A program made the translations under genes and the position numbers. The notes beneath the pieces are model-generated. The model did not search any database, had not been told where the DNA came from, and worked only from the letters and a program-made list of their open reading frames with translations. A stretch of 64,000 nucleotides of DNA, from contig OX235266.1 of assembly GCA_944472135.2 (NCBI GenBank), positions 16,843,925 to 16,907,924 of the forward strand, read 5' to 3'. Below are positions 32,396 to 42,784 of the stretch, in pieces. Source of the stretch: Trichobilharzia regenti. Lineage: Eukaryota; Platyhelminthes; Trematoda; Strigeidida; Schistosomatidae. The first letter of the stretch is position 1. Each line of letters starts with the position of its first letter.

Positions 32396-32690
32396 TGGAG
32401 ACAACCGGTAGGAAGCCTTGGACACAACCGAGGTTTCATGCTAGCCGGCACTCACCAATCAGTAAGGCGTTTCTGAAACCTCGAAAGAACTCATGTCCCT
32501 TCTGAAATTCGAATCCGTGTCACCTAGTGCCGCCTGCAGTCAGAGACGTTACCACTGATCTAGCTATTTGGGTTCACGATTGACCTCCCGTAGGACTGTA
32601 TTAGATATTTTTGCTTGTACACTGGTTAGTGACTAGTGTAGCGTGTTTTAGTCCTTTGTTTGGTACAAACTGAATTCTATCAGTCAATCT
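32395..32690 (-). repeat. tRNA-like SINE, family HH3
   Basis: Minus strand: A-box-like GATCAGTGGTAACGTCTCTG, B-box-like GGATTCGAATTTC, then GGTGAGTGCC ... GCATGAAACCTCGG and GTGTCCAAGGC. Head-to-head with the next copy. Confidence 0.65.
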
Positions 32691-32960
32691 CAGAAGGGTC
32701 ATGAGTTCCTTCAAGACTGAAGATACGCCTTGCTGACTGACGAGTGCCAACAAGCACGAAACCTAAAGGGTATTTAAGGCTTCCTGCAGATTGCTTCTAA
32801 CCATCTAATATAAACAGTTCAAAGTGCACCGTGATGGCAAGCCACCTAGTGGCATGGTGTCTAAATTGCAGAAACTTGACTGACACAATTTAGTCTTCAC
32901 GAAACAAAGGCATAGACACACCACACACCAGTCACTGACTAGTATCAAATCAAAGATTAT
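32690..32960 (+). repeat. tRNA-like SINE, family HH3, with the best hammerhead-like block
   Basis: Lacks most of the tRNA head but has CTGACGA (32737-32743, fits CUGANGA), stem II GTGC...GCAC (GTGCCAACAAGCAC) and GAAA (32758-32761). A possible stem I pairs GCCTT (upstream) with AAGGC (about 32777-32781). Stem III is short (ACC/GGT). The tail with CTAGTGGCATGG and GACACAATTTAGTC matches 2580-2680. Confidence 0.6.
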
Positions 32961-32999
32961 TATTACATGTATTATTTCTCATTATTTTTTCTTATTCCT

Positions 33000-33200
33000 T
33001 TACGTTCCCAGTGGAACATGGGGCTTCACAGTAGAGGCTTAAAGTTTCGGTAGCAGTGGTGATTATTTTTTTACAGAATGGGGTTGCTAGCCAGCCTCAT
33101 GCTCAACCTTCCCTCTTTACCACTCTTATCACTGGCTAAGTGAGGTAAAGGAGTGTGTTGGTGGCCGGGGATCGAGTCCTGAACCACTATTATTGTTTGG
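33000..33200 (-). repeat. Partial repeat with a tRNA-like head (family T5)
   Basis: On the minus strand this resembles the T5 repeat at 39683-39900: the CACTCCTTTACCTCACT block and the GAGGCTGGCTAGCAAC block are shared. 33001-33030 also begins with a family B-like 3' end (CCCAGTGGAACATGGGGCTTC). The head is truncated. Confidence 0.5.
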
Positions 33201-33224
33201 AATAAAGTGACTATTTGGTTACAG

Positions 33225-33800
33225 GATTTCATCATGAGCTGACATTAGTTAGAGTGTAACAACAGAAGACAAGGGCCAGGCAACAGATCGTTTTATTATG
33301 AAAATCAACACGTATTTATACATATTTCACATACATTATTATAGACAAGCGCAGTCATCTGATTGGTTGTTTATCAGAAGTTAGGCAGACAAACTCAGGC
33401 TTCTGATTGGTTGTTTCGGGATTCCTTGACAAATAGAGTTCTCTATCTGCGAATCATATTTTGCCACGTTAACTTTGCTGTGATTGGTTTTTGACTCAGC
33501 CTTGTTCATATTTTCTCACGGCCCATATTAACGTAGCTTAGTGTCAACCAATCGGCTAGCAGCCTGCTCTCACCACAAGAGAACCACTGGAAAACCTGGG
33601 AGTACTGGACAGCTGTTTCGTCAGTCTAGTTTTGGACTCTTCATCAGTGCGCACCCACACTGCGGGGTTACAAGATTAGTGAGCTCGTAGACCATTAAGC
33701 CACTGGGACACGATCCAATGGCCAGCCAGTCCATGAATTCTAACTTCTGCCAATTCACGACATAGCGCGACCGCTAGCCAATGTCTTCGGCGAGTATTTG
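33225..33800 (-). repeat. HH1 SINE split by a solo L2 LTR
   Basis: The SINE tail (33225-33254) and body (33578-33800) flank the LTR. The ribozyme block survives at about 33605-33655 with GAAA and ACAGCTGT; the core reads ATGAAGA. The 4-bp AGAG is repeated on both sides (33251-33254, 33578-33581). Confidence 0.75.
33255..33577 (-). mobile_element. Solo LTR, family L2
   Basis: A 323-bp LTR starting TGTAACAACAGAAGAC and ending GCTCTCACCACA on the plus strand. It is closely related to the LTRs at 47951-49026 (minus orientation). AGAG is duplicated. Confidence 0.88.
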
Positions 33801-33954
33801 TCTTCACCCTACTGGTCACGACTTACCACTAGAACCCTAGGTAACTAACTACCCGAATAAGGCCAGTCGCCAGTGAGCATCTACAACTTAGCATCTAATG
33901 AAGCGATTCCACTGGATAGTGCTTCTCCAGCAAAAATATATCGTCAAAGTTGAC

Positions 33955-34170
33955 AGAAGTTATAGTTCATGTTCTAATTATTAGGTTCTATCAAAGTAAC
34001 TAAATAGGAGACACGCTCATCTCATAGCCTGAAGGTCCGAGATTCAAACCCTGACGGATGAAATCATAGCTTCAAATTTCTGAAAAGTCGCAGACTAGGA
34101 AGAAACATATGTCTTTATGTCTCTAGTTCTCACAATGTCTGTTTAACCAATGTCAGTTAGTCATTTAATT
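33955..34170 (+). repeat. HH1 SINE, degenerate
   Basis: The B-box region GGTCCGAGATTCAAACCC is followed by CTGAAAAGTCGCAGACTAGG and GAAACATATGTC. The CUGANGA core is changed at one invariant G (CTGAAAA). Confidence 0.6.
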
Positions 34171-34198
34171 TGATATTTACCAAATTCACTGAGAAATG

Positions 34199-34262
34199 CA
34201 GGTACATCCAGCTGACGAGTCCCAATTAGGACGAAATGCGCATCCTGGATTCCACTGCTAGC
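34199..34262 (+). ncRNA. Hammerhead ribozyme motif, SM-alpha type, copy 1
   Basis: CCAG, core CTGACGA (34212-34218), stem II GTCCCAATTAGGAC, GAAA (34233-34236), stem III ATGC/GCAT, then cleavage expected after ATC (C at 34244), then CTGG pairing with CCAG in stem I. Core positions fit the hammerhead consensus, with C at the variable seventh position. Confidence 0.8.
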
Positions 34263-34529
34263 CACCATCCACCAATTGTATACAAATCAAATCCCCAGAC
34301 ATCGTCGAAGCATCTGCACAAGAAGCCGACATGTCAACCTGAGACCGAACACTTCGGTCCAATCAATCGACGGGAAAATCAAAAATTCAATTCAATAATT
34401 AATATATGACCCGTTGCACAAGAGGTGGCTCTCGTGGCCCAAGTGGTCTAGTGGATAACGCTTTGGCGTTTGAAACTATGGGCACTGGGTTCGAGCCTCG
34501 GTGGGAACATCATCACTCACTGAGAAATG

Positions 34530-34593
34530 CAGGTACATCCAGCTGACGAGTCCCAATTAGGACGAAATGCGCATCCTGGATTCCACTGCTAGC
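34530..34593 (+). ncRNA. Hammerhead ribozyme motif, SM-alpha type, copy 2
   Basis: Same sequence as copy 1, with the core at 34543-34549, GAAA at 34564-34567 and predicted cleavage after C 34575. Two sites 331 nt apart would release a unit-length RNA from a read-through transcript. Confidence 0.8.
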
Positions 34594-35231
34594 CACCATC
34601 CACCAATTGTTTACCAATACTTGTTTGAATTCAGAAGTTTTATATCTTAAATATATTTATATATATACATAAGATAATGACATCTTATACTCTTTGTTAT
34701 GACATTTTACAGCAACAATTGAAAGTTCACTAGTGTTAAATGTGTCAATGAATATCAACTATAAGCCGATAAAAGCCAAGATGAAGAAAGTTTTAACACA
34801 TTAGAGAGCAGTGGTTTTTTGTTTTTCTCTGCTGTAAACTTCTCTTGACAGCTTTTGATTTTAGTTCTACAGTTTCTAAATAACATCTATCCAAACTGTT
34901 GACGTGATGATCTAATTCTTATTTGGGATATTTGATGCATAAAGTTGATTAATTTCAACTGTTTCTCAACAGTATTTCCTTACACACTCCCCTAATCACT
35001 TAGAAGAATTTTATCTGTCTATCTCACTATCTATCTCCATCTGCCATCCTTTCTTTGTCTCTCACCAATGTTCAAATAAGATTGTTTGTATTTTCAAAGT
35101 GAAATCTAATCAGAATTTATTTTGTCAATCCATACTCTTCAGATCATTATATTTTGATCTGGTTTGACACTGTAAAGGATTTTCATTCAACTTAATTCAC
35201 CATTAACTGCTGTGACAGCTTAGTTATCTTC

Positions 35232-35302
35232 AAGTTTGATCATGGATTGGTATCAGTTAGAGAACCAGTAAAAACCAGCTTGGAGTACTGGAAACCTGTT
35301 TC
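35232..35302 (-). repeat. HH1 SINE tail truncated by family B
   Basis: Minus-strand SINE 3' end through the GGAGTACTGGAAACCTGTTTC block, then cut off by the family B tail. The flanking sequence 35170-35232 also matches 39405-39478, so both loci share a larger repeat. Confidence 0.55.
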
Positions 35303-35304
35303 AT

Positions 35305-36113
35305 TATTATTATTACTATTTCTTTTAATTCCTAGAGGAACATAGGGCTTCAGCTGCGCGTCTCCATTGCGTTTGGTTCTCTGCCAACGTTTTAACCACC
35401 TGGCTCCATGTCTGCCCACACGCTTTCATCTCCTCCTCACATGACCTCCACCAAGTCACCCTTGCACTGACGAACAACTCGCCGCTTCCCTTTCGGGTTC
35501 CACTCGAGCAATGGCTTGTCTAGTCATGTCACTTGATAGTTTCCTCAGAGTATGGCCACCAATCCATCTCCATTTCTTCCTGCCTATTTGTTGCACAATC
35601 GGTTCCTGCTGGGTTGGGTTGGTTCGTCCATTGCCAGAGATCCCTGTTGCTGATCTTTTCTGGTTGGCCATCTGATCTTGAATGGTATTGAGCGAAGACA
35701 ACTGTTAATGAAGGTCTGAAGTTGGTTTGAGATGCTCTTTATGACGCGCTGGCCATGTCTCTAATCCGTATAGTAGCACTGACTGACTTCACATTGGAGT
35801 TGAAAATCCGGATCTTATTTTTGATGCTGAGTGCTGAATGTTGACCTCCACACAGACTTGAGAGTAATGTAAGCCTGTCTTGCTTTTCCGATCCTCGCTG
35901 CTTTGATATCCTTGTCAGTTCCGTCCGCCTGTAGTTGAAACGATGCCTCCCAGGTAGCTAGGTAGGTAGGTAAGGGAGGCTGTTTCTTTCAGGTTCCTCC
36001 CATTTACGCTGATTGTTGTCTGTTGTTGTTATTGCTGTGGCTGTTGGCCACGAATCTTCCTCAACTACCTCTGTTTACTCTATGTTCACCTGAAAGAATT
36101 CCTATCTTTGATT
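35305..36113 (-). pseudogene. Family B LINE, 5'-truncated
   Basis: Minus strand: ATTATTATTATTACT tail complement, a C-terminal frame with [18 protein letters not shown] and RQAIARVEPERE, the YLGS region and the KTEV region near 36060. Short duplications (for example TAGGTAGGTAGG, TGACTGAC) shift the frame. Confidence 0.8.
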
Positions 36114-36356
36114 TTGATGCATAAAGTTGATTGATTTCAACTGTCTGTCAACAGTATTTTATACACACTCCTTTAAGCACTTGGAGGAGTTTCATCTGTT
36201 TATCTCTCCATCATTGTCTCCCCTTGTCTGTCTCTCACACACTAAATAAGATTGTTGATATTTTCAAAGCCTACACAAAATAAAATCTAATCAGAATTTA
36301 TTTTGTCAATCCAAACTCTTCAGATCATTATATTCTGATGTGATTAGACACTGTAT

Positions 36357-37140
36357 ACAGAAAAAGTTTTTCCAGTCTCTTATTCTGCCTTGGTCTCTTA
36401 ACCTCTTCACTAATCGTTCCCTGTAAAAAATTTTGTTTCTTTTCCTTTTCTAATTTTTAATTTTCCTTTCAGTTTGCTTTTGCCTTAATAATTAATTCAC
36501 TGTTATATCACTCTCGTATGCTCCTTCTGTACATTTTCACACCCTCTTCACACTTGTTAAATTCAAATCCTATAAAATGTGACTTATCAACCGTACCCAA
36601 GAAAATACTTCATATGAGCTTGGAATTCAAAGTGGACTTAGCTTCCGATATCATGAAAAAAGAAGGATATCACAGTGCATGAAAAGAACGTTCGTCGCTG
36701 CATCTCTGAGAATAGCCTTTACTAGTCGAACATTACTGTTCAAAAACCTTGAGGACAAGATCCCGCTTCTGACCAACTCTATGTGTGTTTATCAATTCAT
36801 CTGCTCGCTCGTATGGAGCTAGGTATATCGGTTGTCCGACTCGAGTTTTGTTCAAGAGGGTGCAAGAACACTAGCCTGCATGGTGGTTACGAAAAGGTGT
36901 AAGGAGAGCAATAAGAAGCGCGATCATTGGACGGAATATCTGGTCGATAATGATCACCCCATCTCCATCTACGGCCTCCGCCTTTAAAGTCATCTACAAG
37001 GCAAATAGTAATTTACCCAAATTCCTACGTACCCGACTCATCTGTATTGCTGAAGCCATCTTTGGCTATCGAATCAGAAAAGCCAGATCTCTGTGTACAT
37101 AAAAAGTTCGTTCAACCCCTCCAAATTTCATGGTCTTAAT
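36357..37140 (+). pseudogene. Penelope-like element fragments
   Basis: 36357-36405 is a C-terminus (CIQKKFFQSLILPWS-like after small shifts). From about 36590, LEFKVDLASDIMKK, SQCMKRTFVAASLRIAFTS, a GIY-YIG region with GARYIG-like residues (about 36825), KVIYKANSNLPKFLRTRLIC and a final LQISWS (about 37130) follow. Two PLE ends therefore lie in tandem, a common PLE arrangement. Frames are broken. Confidence 0.75.
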
Positions 37141-37359
37141 CCCTCTATGCCAAAGCATGGTAATCCCCAACCATATTTTAGCTCTACCAATTTTTCATTT
37201 TGTCTATTCAATTTGTAGTCTCTTCCATTATTACAACGTCAATTGTTAGTATTACTACTCTCACTTTGAACTGTCCCCGGTATTATTTCACTTGTTCCAC
37301 TTGTCATTCTAAATCAATTCTGTTTTGTAACGTTAAATTCCACTTTCAACAGAGAAGGA

Positions 37360-37422
37360 AAGACCAGATTTGAAGCATAAAATGACATCATCATTCTATT
37401 TCACAGCTTCTCATCAGCTGCC
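37360..37422 (-). ncRNA. PLE-type hammerhead-like motif
   Basis: Minus strand: GGCAG then CTGATGA (37417-37411), a short stem II, GAAA (37402-37399), and a nine-base stem III between ATAGAATGA and TCATTTTAT. The base at the cleavage position is G, which hammerheads do not tolerate, so this copy should be inactive. Confidence 0.45.
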
Positions 37423-37744
37423 ATTGACTACCTGAAAAAACAATGGCTATAAATAATAATAACATTTCATACTTCATTGTTTGAATGGTAATAGAGAAAC
37501 CATTATAAGGTGAACGCATCTAGAATATAAGTACTATAATTTACAGTTTAAGTGACCATCAATTTATATACTATCAAACTATAAAAAAAAGGTAAAAGGG
37601 GTAGTGAGAGAAGACAGAAAACAGAAAAAATCTAATAAACAGTGTAAACACGGCAACTCGAGAAGGTCAAAGTTCATCAATTTTAAAACTTGCTTAATGA
37701 GTTGAGCCCACTAGTGTGTATGACCAATCAGTGTAGTGAAAGTG

Positions 37745-38300
37745 ATATGGTTACCAAGGGAGTGAGAGATTGACTACACTCTCTTTCTGTATGCTGCTTA
37801 AGTTTGGTCTGAGACGTTTGACTGCAATTGCTTCAGCAGTAAATCGTAGTAGATTCACTGTCCTTTGTATGTTTAATATTTTGAAGGATTTGGAAATCTC
37901 GAAAAAATGACTCGAGGTATCCACAGGGTGGGTGTCTGGTAACTGCACTTTGTGAATATCTACTTCCCTTCAGGCATAAGTTTCTCAAAATATGCTCTGA
38001 AAACCGGATAGAAGCCCTTCTTTCTGTCCTTCCAATGTACTTGCTGTCGCAGGTGCACGTAAATTTATAAATGCAGTTGGAGGTAACATCAGCAGGGTAC
38101 ACTTATCCAGTTTCGATTGGCTTATAGAGCATGTAGTACTGTATGGTGTCACTAGCTTGGCTGCAGGGAAGCATCTCTTTATTGCTCCTTTCACCCTCTT
38201 TTCAATCTTTTGTGATACTGTTTCTCCTTTGTATGGGAGGCAAATGAACACTTTCTTCTTTTCAACTGTTGGAGACTTCTCTTTCTCATCTCTTTCTTTG
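37745..38300 (-). pseudogene. Penelope-like element fragment, 3' half
   Basis: Minus strand: VFICLPYKGETVSQKIEKRV (about 38190-38250), GAIKRCFPAAKLVTPYSTTC, CIYKFTCTCDSKYIGRTERR (GIY-YIG, about 38015-38075), ASIRFSEHIL and a C-terminus SIQKESVVNLSLPW at 37751. Small frameshifts separate the parts. Confidence 0.8.
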
Positions 38301-38318
38301 CTGTACTTTTAGGAGTTT

Positions 38319-38365
38319 GCAGCTGATGAGAACCTGTGAATTAGAATGATACCATTTTATACTGC
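38319..38365 (+). ncRNA. PLE-type hammerhead-like motif
   Basis: GCAG (38319-38322) pairs with CTGC (38362-38365) as stem I. The core is CTGATGA (38323-38329); GAAT replaces GAAA; stem III pairs AGAAT with ATTTT-type sequence; A precedes CTGC at the predicted cleavage site. Located just upstream of the minus-strand PLE, in opposite orientation. Confidence 0.45.
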
Positions 38366-38762
38366 AAATCTGGTCTTTCTTTCTCTACCGAAATTTATCA
38401 AGGGAACTAAATGTACAAAATTCTAGTTTATCACTTTTCACACAATATTACGTAACGTTTTTTGTTTTATTCGACTTGTCTACTAATCCTATAATTGCAC
38501 ACCCTTTTTCAAGTTCTATCCATCCTATGAATTATTCTATGTATGACATTAATTTGCTTTGCCACTTGACATTTAACTATGATTATAATCATAAACATTT
38601 TAGTTTTTAAATGCATTTCGCACTATTATTATTATTTCATGTATTCACAACTTTGAACTAATTCCCTCACCGGATATAATTTCTTGTAAAAAAGCCATAC
38701 ATATACGATTGTACAGTTTGATGATAAATTCGTCGTGGAAAAGAGTCTCTTCGCTGAATTAC

Positions 38763-39268
38763 TGATATGTATCCACATATATATATTCATGTGTGTGTGT
38801 ATGTTGGTCTCTCTTTCTGTTTGTCTGTGACCATTTCACTGGTATGAACTTGTCTCCTTAACAATGTATATTCTCCTTATATTATATTATATATAATATG
38901 AGTGTTTGTTGACAGTCCGTCGCTTGGTGACATATATCCATATATGGTGGTTGTTGACATGTCTGCTATATTCGCTATGTATAATTGGATCGACACTCCA
39001 TTATAATTAGCCATTCATGTTAAGACTGTCTATTGATTTGTTCACACACTTGTTTGGAACATTTATATATATTCGCATTCACAATTTGTGTGAACTACTT
39101 TACTTACTTACCACTTTGGTGTGAGACCATTTTATTTTCGTCTCCTTGTGTTTGGACAATAGAAGTATCATCGCAAACCTAGTGGTCTTCTGATTTCCGC
39201 CTTCTCGCGTCAGGACTATTAGTTTCTCGACCAGTCCATAACAATAATTTAGCGACGAGTACATAACA
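38763..39268 (+). mobile_element. Solo LTR, family L1 (short-end variant)
   Basis: 506-bp LTR, TGATATGTATCC to GAGTACATAACA, with a perfect 5-bp duplication ATTAC (38758-38762, 39269-39273). Inserted immediately after a PLE 3'-end block (38700-38760). Confidence 0.9.
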
Positions 39269-39477
39269 ATTACCACTTGTTTTGATGTTTTACTTGTTAA
39301 ATTGACACTCAACTACCAACTTTCTTCTCATTCAATAGAAATTTTAACCTTAAAAAATTTGTATCTTTGTACCGTTGAATACCACGTAACTTACAACTTT
39401 TGATTTAACACTATGAAGGGTTTTCATCCAACTTTATTCATCATAAACTGCTGTAACAGCTTAATTATTTTCAAGTT

Positions 39478-39680
39478 TGCTCATGGCTTGGTATCAGGTA
39501 GAGAACCAGTGAAAACCAGCTTTGAGTTCTGGATACCTGTTTCATACTAGTCTGAGACTCATCAGCAGCATGCACCCATCAAGGTTGGAACCTAGGATAT
39601 TCCAGTAATAAGGTAAGCTCTTAGACCAACCATTTAGACACTTGGCCCCGACTCATTGGTCAGGCCATGAACTCAAACTC
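39478..39680 (-). repeat. HH1 SINE, intact core but weakened stems
   Basis: Minus strand ribozyme block with CTGATGA (39565-39559) and GAAAC. Stem II has lost two pairs, and the cleavage triplet is ATC. tRNA-like boxes are diverged. Confidence 0.65.
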
Positions 39681-39682
39681 AG

Positions 39683-39900
39683 TCGGTGGCGTAGCGGTAG
39701 AATGTTTGCCAACCACGCCGCCTATTGGTCCGGGGTTCGACCCCCGGCCACCAGCACACTCCTTTACCTCACTAAGCCATAAGGGAAAGAGGTAAGGTTG
39801 AGCATGAGGCTGGCTAGCAACCTCATCCCGTAAAAATAAACATCACTGCTAACGACACTTCAAGCTTCTAGCTTGAAATAAAAACACAAAATTCGATTTG
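39683..39900 (+). repeat. tRNA-headed repeat (family T5)
   Basis: The head GTCGGTGGCGTAGCGGTAGA contains an A box, and GTCCGGGGTTCGACCCCCGG forms a perfect T-arm with a B box. A tail with GAGGTAAGGTTGAGCATGAGG follows. The acceptor stem does not close cleanly and there is a long tail, so I call a tRNA-derived SINE rather than a tRNA gene. Confidence 0.65.
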
Positions 39901-40488
39901 TGATTTCAATGCGACTGGTACCAGGTAGTATTGTTATGTTCTGGTTTTCCCCGTCGCCAAATTGTTATGTACTCGTCGCTAAGTTATTGTTATGGACTGG
40001 TCGAGAAACTAATAGTCCTGACGCGAGAAGGCGGAAATCAGAAGACCACTAGGTTTGCGATGATACTTCTATTGTCCAAACACAAGGAGACGAAAATAAA
40101 TGGTCTCACACCAAAGTGGTAAGCAAGTCAAGTAGTTGTAAAGTAAAGTAGTTCACACAAATTGTGAATGCGAATATATATAAATAATTCAGACAAGCGT
40201 GGGAAAAATCATTAGACAGTCTTAACATGAATGGCTAATTATAATGGAGTGTCGATCCAATTATACATAGCGAATATAGCAGACATGCCAACAAACATAT
40301 ATGGATATATGTCACCAAGCAACGGACTGTCAACAAACACTCATATTATATATAATATAATATAAGGAGAATACACATTATTAAAGGAGACAAGTCCATA
40401 CAAGTGAAGTGGTCACAGACTAACCGAGCAAACAGAAAGAGAGACCAACATGCACACACACACATAAATATATATATGTGGATACATA

Positions 40489-41007
40489 TCACCTCCCCTT
40501 TTGAGAAGATGGATGATTAGTAGGATGTTTACCTGGGGGTTTATCTGGGACCTTTGGGCTTGTTGTTGACGCCTGTCGTTTCGTCTGATTGTTGGGTTTG
40601 CGGCTTCGGCTCCGTCCGGAATTGTCTAGCATTTTATGCTTCTTCACTGTATTGCGTAGAGAATTTAGTGGGACATCAGCCAGATGCAAACGATCGAACC
40701 AATCAAGTCCCAAAACATTTAAATCATTCTTCGTGACGTAACAAATTCCTGTGAATTTGGTATTGCGGAAGGAAACAGAACATTTGAGTTCACCAATTAG
40801 TTTGAGCCGCCCACCACAGGCGCTGAGAAGAGACTGGGAAGTATTGGTGATAGGTGGTCTGCCAATATAATTCCAAAGTTTCTCTGATATAACAGTAATA
40901 TCAGAGGCAGTATCTAGCTGCAGACGAGTATCATGACCATTCATCTGAAGGTCAATATATTTCCGCATAGCTGGTGTTGTGACTTGACGGGTTGCGCGTA
41001 GACTCAA
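40489..41007 (-). CDS. Retroviral-type aspartic protease of the L1 element
   Basis: 172 codons. MNGHDTRLQLDTASDITVIS at about residues 23-42 holds the catalytic Asp in DTAS (families usually have DTG or DTS/DTA). SACGGRLKLIGEL is the flap region, and LNVLGLDWF at about 95-103 matches the conserved hydrophobic-Gly-Leu-Asp strand. A Lys/Pro-rich C-terminal tail follows and the stop is TGA at the start of the LTR (40491-40489). The protease would process Gag. The true start may lie upstream through a frameshift from gag. The direct junction of the tail with the polypurine tract shows where pol was lost. Confidence 0.85.
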   Translation of the reverse strand: MSLRATRQVTTPAMRKYIDLQMNGHDTRLQLDTASDITVISEKLWNYIGRPPITNTSQSLLSACGGRLKLIGELKCSVSFRNTKFTGICYVTKNDLNVLGLDWFDRLHLADVPLNSLRNTVKKHKMLDNSGRSRSRKPNNQTKRQASTTSPKVPDKPPGKHPTNHPSSQKGR

Positions 41008-41148
41008 TGACTTTTTGGGGATTTAGGACCAACATTTTGTTGAGCTTTTGCTGGATTTTGATATCTGGGTTGGCGTGGCTGACAAAAACCATTTTTGTGA
41101 CCGATGATTTGCACTTGCTGCAACGATGATTTTTGTATGGACAAGACT

Positions 41149-41982
41149 TTACAAAGTGCCACGCGCCACAATGCCAGCATGGTGATGGTGGGGTCTTCTT
41201 TGCAGTATTTTGTGAAGTTGGACGAGTATGTATAGATTTCCGCGGGACATTAGAGAAGTAGGTGGGTCAGGAGTAGCTGATGAGAGATTTTTGCTCTTGC
41301 GTAATGCACGAATATCAGAGCTTCTCGGAGGTGTTGATTCGACCAGGTGTGTGTCTTTCTGCAGATTAATCAGCCGTTGATATTCATCAGCTATGTCATG
41401 TAATGTTAACTTGGGATTTTGTTCTAGCTGATTGAGCAGTCGAGTTCGGATATCTGTGAAACGAGGAGATTGGAGACTGCATATGAGAATCAAGGCTTTG
41501 AATTGATCATCTGTTAAGGACCTGAGTCGAAATCTCTCACATTCTCGGTTGACTGTGCCAACGTGAGTAAGAAAATCATCATTTTCATTCATTGCCAGCT
41601 TGAGGCAACGATAACGTATACTGAATAATGAGGAGTGGTCTCCGAAATGTTCACGCAGCAACTTTATTGTATCATCGAAACAATTGTCACGTGGTTTCTG
41701 TGGTAAAATTAGGTTGCAGTACCGTTCATATTCTGCCGGACCCAATTTACGTAGCAAAACTCGCACCTTCCAGGCATCGTCTTGTGAGGCGAGATCAACA
41801 GTGAATAAATCCTCATAACGTTGATACCATGTGTCAAAAGTGACATTAGCCTCTGGGTCATAATTGAACTGTGAAATACTGTTCACAATTCCGTCGACAG
41901 ATGGTAGCATGGTATGATTGGGATTGCTTGAAGGTGAAGCTGGACCAGTCTGTTGGTTGACGAACATTTCCATTAATTTCAT
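41149..41982 (-). CDS. Gag capsid protein of the L1 element
   Basis: 277 codons starting MKLMEMFVNQQTGP just inside the 5' LTR. FNYDPEANVTFDTWYQRYED at about residues 39-58 and DAWKVRVLLRKLGPAEYERY at about 67-86 are typical of the retrotransposon Gag family. A helical domain with LREHFGDHSSLFSIRYR follows. The last about 35 residues are out of frame: another frame gives CWHCGAWHFVKSC and CSKC...GHKNGFC, two zinc-knuckle-like motifs (about 41045-41165). This implies one or two frameshifts. Gag assembles the particle that packages element RNA. Confidence 0.85.
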   Translation of the reverse strand: MKLMEMFVNQQTGPASPSSNPNHTMLPSVDGIVNSISQFNYDPEANVTFDTWYQRYEDLFTVDLASQDDAWKVRVLLRKLGPAEYERYCNLILPQKPRDNCFDDTIKLLREHFGDHSSLFSIRYRCLKLAMNENDDFLTHVGTVNRECERFRLRSLTDDQFKALILICSLQSPRFTDIRTRLLNQLEQNPKLTLHDIADEYQRLINLQKDTHLVESTPPRSSDIRALRKSKNLSSATPDPPTSLMSRGNLYILVQLHKILQRRPHHHHAGIVARGTL

Positions 41983-42784
41983 TGTTGTTCAAACAATAAT
42001 TCCAATTTAGAATAATCCATAGTAAATTGTTATGTTGCTGCTGCTGAGTGGTTAATAGTAGTTTTCCCCGTCGCCAAATTGTTATGTTCTAGTTTTCCCC
42101 GTCGCCAAATTGTTATGTACTCGTCGCTAAGTTATTGTTATGGACTGGTCGAGAAACTAATAGTCCTGACGCGAGAAGGCGGAAATCAGAAGACCACTAG
42201 GTTTGCGATGATACTTCTATTGTCCAAACACAAGGAGACGAAAATAAATGGTCTCACACCAAAGTGGTAAGCAAGTCAAGTAGTTGTAAAGTAAAGTAGT
42301 TCACACAAATTGTGAATGCGAATATATATAAATAATTCAGACAAGCGTGGGAAAAATCATTAGACAGTCTTAACATGAATGGCTAATTATAATGGAGTGT
42401 CGATCCAATTATACATAGCGAATATAGCAGACATGCCAACAAACATATATGGATATATGTCACCAAGCAACGGACTGTCAACAAACACTCATATTATATA
42501 TAATATAATATAAGGAGAATACACATTATTAAAGGAGACAAGTCCATACAAGTGAAGTGGTCACAGACTAACCGAGCAAACAGAAAGAGAGACCAACATG
42601 CACACACACATAAATATATATATGTGGATACATATCAAGTATTATCTGTGGAGTGTATTTATCCTCACCCCTGACTGGATGGACCTCACTGGTCATGACT
42701 ATTCAACAGAACTCCTGGCAGCCAGTCACTAGCGAGCACCAGCTAAATTTTTCATGAGTTGGTTTGTAGACATTTTATTTGTTT

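Larger units (their letters stand above)
34186..34620 (+). repeat. SM-alpha-type retroposon (family HH2), tandem with two hammerheads
   Basis: One full unit between two ribozyme copies 331 bp apart. The internal part has a Pol III-type head with A box AAGTGGTCTAGTGGATAACG (about 34440) and B box GGTTCGAGCCTCGG (about 34488). Then CATCATCACTCACTGAG leads into the second ribozyme. This matches the known schistosome SM-alpha organisation (Pol III promoter plus hammerhead). The repeat of the ribozyme end suggests reverse transcription of a circular or multimeric RNA, or tandem duplication. Confidence 0.85.
34933..36353. repeat. Direct repeat of about 240 bp flanking a SINE and family B LINE
   Basis: 34933-35175 and 36117-36353 are about 85% alike by eye (blocks such as ATAAAGTTGATT, TTTCAACTGT and AATCTAATCAGAATTTATTT). 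Between them are an HH1 SINE fragment (35232-35302) and a family B LINE. The second copy runs directly into a PLE C-terminus at 36357, so this could be a PLE-associated terminal repeat. Confidence 0.5.
39932..42637 (-). mobile_element. Complete non-autonomous gag-protease LTR retrotransposon (family L1)
   Basis: Two LTRs (39932-40491 and 42080-42637, near-identical: one G/A change near the end plus a 2-bp CA-repeat difference) bound a 1.6-kb interior. TSD AGTAT (39927-39931, 42638-42642). On the minus strand a possible primer-binding site TGGCGACGGGGA lies about 4 nt past the 5' LTR. The polypurine tract AAAAGGGGAGG abuts the 3' LTR. Gag and protease remain, but RT, RNase H and integrase are absent, so it depends on another element. 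LTR similarity indicates a recent insertion. Confidence 0.93.

Noticed and set aside
39683..39760. Possible tRNA gene with a perfect T-arm
   Set aside because: The acceptor stem does not close and the sequence continues into a repeat tail found again near 33000, so it is a tRNA-derived SINE head.
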